From NCBI GenBank assembly GCA_031281815.1, contig JAITEY010000058.1, forward strand, positions 1-15,553: 15,553 nt of DNA, written 5' to 3'. The translations under genes and the position numbers were made by a program. Position 1 is the stretch's first letter. Every line of letters begins with the position of its first letter. Source of the stretch: Desulfovibrio sp. Lineage in GTDB: Bacteria > Desulfobacterota > Desulfovibrionia > Desulfovibrionales > Desulfovibrionaceae. Below are positions 13,740-15,553 of this stretch, one piece after another. The notes beneath the pieces were generated by a model that was not told the origin of the DNA, made no database searches, and saw only the letters and a list, made by a program, of their open reading frames with translations.

Positions 13740-15239
13740 ATGCATTTCAACCTGGTCAAAATCGTGCAGGAAGGGGCTCAATCCCCGCATTTTGATGATG
13801 TAATCCTACCGTTGTATTACGCTTTGTGCCGTTTAGGCTATAATGTAAAAGTATCTGTCAATTTTATCAATACATTAAGTATAAATATACTGTTTGGAAC
13901 ATGCAATATACCGGGGTTTCTTGATGAACATCTCCCTGCAAATACTATTATATTTAATCTTGAACAGATATCAAGTAACAACAATCCTTGGAGTAACACA
14001 AAATATATAGAACATCTCAGAAGATTTACTGTATGGGATTACAGTCGCAGAAATGCCGGTTTTTTGCGCAAAAGTATGGGACTGGAAAATGTGATGGAAG
14101 TCCGTCTGGGATATGTGCCGGAAATGACGCGCCTTGCTTGTGATTATCCTCAAGATATCGATGTGCTCTTCTACGGCGCTGTCAATGAAAGACGCGGGCA
14201 TACGCTTGACGCGCTGAAGGAAGCCGGACTGCGCACTGTCGTTCTGACCGACGCGTATGGACTGGAACGTGACCATTTCATAGCCCGTTCCAGGTGTGTC
14301 CTCAACGTACATTTTTATACACCCGCCACTCTCGAAATCGCGCGATTGGGCTATCTTTGGGCCAATCGCAAGGCCGTCGTTTCCGAGCGGCAAAAAACCA
14401 CGGAGATTGATTCCGGTCTTGAAGAAAGTTGTCGTTTTTGTCTCTATGATGACCTTGTGGCGGCGACGTGTGAGATTGCGAGATCAAAAACCGCCGGAAC
14501 ACGGCAGGGAGAAGCGGGCTATGCCGCATTCACAGCCCTGCGCCAGGAAGATTTTTTGGAAGCCGTTGTAGGCAGGCGGACACATGGAGGACAGGGTATT
14601 CGGCTTCCAAAAAAATTGAATGCCGGGTCGGGAAAAAATTTCCGGCCGGACTGTCTCAATATTGACATCAATCCTTCCATGAATCCTGATTTAGTGCTTG
14701 ATTTGTCTCACCCCCCGGACTCGACCGCGGGATATGCAACGGCTCGCTTCGGCGAAATCCGCCTGACCGCGGGCATGTTCACGCAAATAACAGCGTTTGA
14801 ACTGCTGGAACACGTTCACAATCTGCCCCAACTCATGCGCAATTTTCTCGATATGCTCACTGAAGGAGGCGAGCTGCAGATTTCCGTCCCTTACGACCTC
14901 TCGCTGAGCGCTTGGCAGGACCCTACGCATATTCGCGCATTCAATGAACAAAGTTGGATATATTATGGTGATTGGTCATGGTATATGGGATGGCGCGATG
15001 CTTGCTTTGATCTGAAAGATTTGAGTTTTACACTGAGTGAATACGGACGTCGGCTGATCAGCGAAGGCCGGACGCATGACGAATTGCTTCGTGTACCGCG
15101 AGCGATTGACGGCATGTATGTTATTTTATGCAAGCGGAAAAAGACGTTGGAAGAAAAAATTACCTATGATGCCGTGACCAGAGCCTTCTACAACAAAAAT
15201 ATCGGTGTATGGTCCGTGCATGATTTGTGCGCAAAATAA
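13740..15239 (+). CDS. Two-domain protein: glycosyltransferase-like N-terminus and SAM-dependent methyltransferase C-terminus
   Basis: The product is 499 residues from the ATG at 13740, which has GGAG nine bases upstream; the frame is open to a TTG at 13698 without a good ribosome-binding site. Residues 1-250 resemble the group-1-like glycosyltransferase family with signatures NLEQ (73-76), VWDYSRRN (98-105), the IDVLFYGAVNERRG block (140-153), YGLERDHFIARSRCVLNVHF (173-192) and LGYLWANRKAVVSE (203-216). Residues 290-465 are a class I methyltransferase: KLNAGSGKNF (291-300), LNIDINPS, LVLDLSHP, ELLEHVHNLPQLMRNFLDML and the distinctive QDPTHIRAFNEQSWIYYGDW (393-412). It is probably a cytoplasmic enzyme for surface glycans that transfers and methylates a sugar; the substrate is unknown. 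Bases 13861-14040 are about 29% GC by hand count, against about 63% in a sample of gluQ, which points to foreign or mosaic origin. Transcribed alone or by read-through from gluQ. Confidence 0.8.
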   Translation: MHFNLVKIVQEGAQSPHFDDVILPLYYALCRLGYNVKVSVNFINTLSINILFGTCNIPGFLDEHLPANTIIFNLEQISSNNNPWSNTKYIEHLRRFTVWDYSRRNAGFLRKSMGLENVMEVRLGYVPEMTRLACDYPQDIDVLFYGAVNERRGHTLDALKEAGLRTVVLTDAYGLERDHFIARSRCVLNVHFYTPATLEIARLGYLWANRKAVVSERQKTTEIDSGLEESCRFCLYDDLVAATCEIARSKTAGTRQGEAGYAAFTALRQEDFLEAVVGRRTHGGQGIRLPKKLNAGSGKNFRPDCLNIDINPSMNPDLVLDLSHPPDSTAGYATARFGEIRLTAGMFTQITAFELLEHVHNLPQLMRNFLDMLTEGGELQISVPYDLSLSAWQDPTHIRAFNEQSWIYYGDWSWYMGWRDACFDLKDLSFTLSEYGRRLISEGRTHDELLRVPRAIDGMYVILCKRKKTLEEKITYDAVTRAFYNKNIGVWSVHDLCAK

Positions 15240-15343
15240 TGCGAATCCCCTCTATTTTATAGGCTTTTGAGATTTGCGAAGGATTGTGCGTAATCCGGAA
15301 ACTCTATGGGCTCAGTTTTGGTGTGAAGGCTGCATAAGCGATA

Positions 15344-15553
15344 TTATTCGTCGGCAAGTTCCAGCACCGTATTCAGCAGCACATCGGCGCCGTTGCGGCA
15401 ATCGTCCAGGGAAGTATTTTCGTTCGGGCAGTGGCTGAGTCCGCCGATACTGGGAACAAAAATCATCGCCGCCGGCAGCATGTCCTGCACATACTGGGCA
15501 TCGTGGCCCGGACCGCTGAACATAAAGCGGTTGGAGTACCCGAGCGCATCGGC
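15344..15553 (-). CDS. C-terminal end of an M20 family amidohydrolase (hydantoinase/carbamoylase type), cut by the right edge
   Basis: Only the last 69 residues and the TAA are visible. They contain FMFSGPGHDAQYV, AAMIFVPSIGGLSHCPNE and a final helix, which is the usual C-terminus of M20 metal-dependent amidases such as N-carbamoyl-amino-acid hydrolase, allantoate amidohydrolase and beta-ureidopropionase. The His in GHDA and the SHCPNE motif correspond to conserved metal or substrate residues of the second half. The precise substrate needs the missing N-terminal part. The gene converges on the glycosyltransferase/methyltransferase gene with a 104-bp gap in which I see no good terminator. Confidence 0.85.
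   Translation of the reverse strand, partial: ADALGYSNRFMFSGPGHDAQYVQDMLPAAMIFVPSIGGLSHCPNENTSLDDCRNGADVLLNTVLELADE

Noticed and set aside
15240..15343. Terminator between the two convergent genes at the right end
   Set aside because: Only a 5-bp stem (GGATT/AATCC near 15283-15298) and a 4-bp CTAT/ATAG stem are seen, neither followed by a T-run.

Overview
This is a 15.5 kb stretch of a GC-rich bacterial chromosome. It has ten recognisable protein-coding genes, two of them cut by the window edges. It has no RNA genes, insertion sequences or CRISPR array that I can see. The best guess for the host is a sulfate-reducing deltaproteobacterium of the Desulfovibrio group. The main reason is an ArsR-type regulator fused to a methyltransferase domain directly upstream of ahcY, which is the SahR-ahcY arrangement known from Desulfovibrio. 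This is an inference from gene content, not a taxonomic proof.

Left block (1-5792, all minus strand, read right to left). A strong sigma-70-type promoter at 5764-5792 precedes a NifA-like sigma-54 activator that has no sensory domain (4513-5631). After it come a complete type III glutamine synthetase (glnN, 2283-4481), an unusual membrane protein joining an HdeD-like six-helix region to a putative permuted papain-like thiol-hydrolase domain (866-2236), and a YcaD-like MFS transporter running off the left edge. Spacings are 31 bp, 46 bp and a 4-bp GTGA overlap, so the block is probably one operon. The activator may control nitrogen assimilation through glnN. What the membrane hydrolase and transporter do in this setting is unknown.

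Centre (5968-8030, plus strand). hbd (3-hydroxybutyryl-CoA dehydrogenase) and an acetyl-CoA acetyltransferase form a two-gene operon that interconverts acetyl-CoA, acetoacetyl-CoA and 3-hydroxybutyryl-CoA. It ends at a GC hairpin. The convergent gap to the next gene holds a C13-(AC)4 simple-sequence tract and a perfect 10-bp hairpin. Next, on the minus strand (8212-9651), is a membrane-anchored M23 peptidoglycan endopeptidase with all zinc ligands.

Right block (9967-13624, plus strand). The SahR-like regulator, ahcY (S-adenosylhomocysteine hydrolase) and a GluQ-type glutamyl-Q tRNA(Asp) synthetase lie in line. ahcY and gluQ overlap or nearly touch. A good promoter and a candidate operator lie before sahR, and a structured GC-rich leader lies before ahcY. 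A fused glycosyltransferase-like/SAM-methyltransferase gene follows (13740-15239). Part of its 5' half is only about 29% GC, which suggests recent acquisition or a mosaic origin. The C-terminal end of an M20 amidohydrolase lies at the right edge on the minus strand.

I found no unmistakably new system. The features most worth a second look are the HdeD/papain-like fusion inside the glnN operon, the sensor-less activator, the alternative-pairing leader of ahcY, and the AT-rich mosaic glycosyltransferase/methyltransferase gene.
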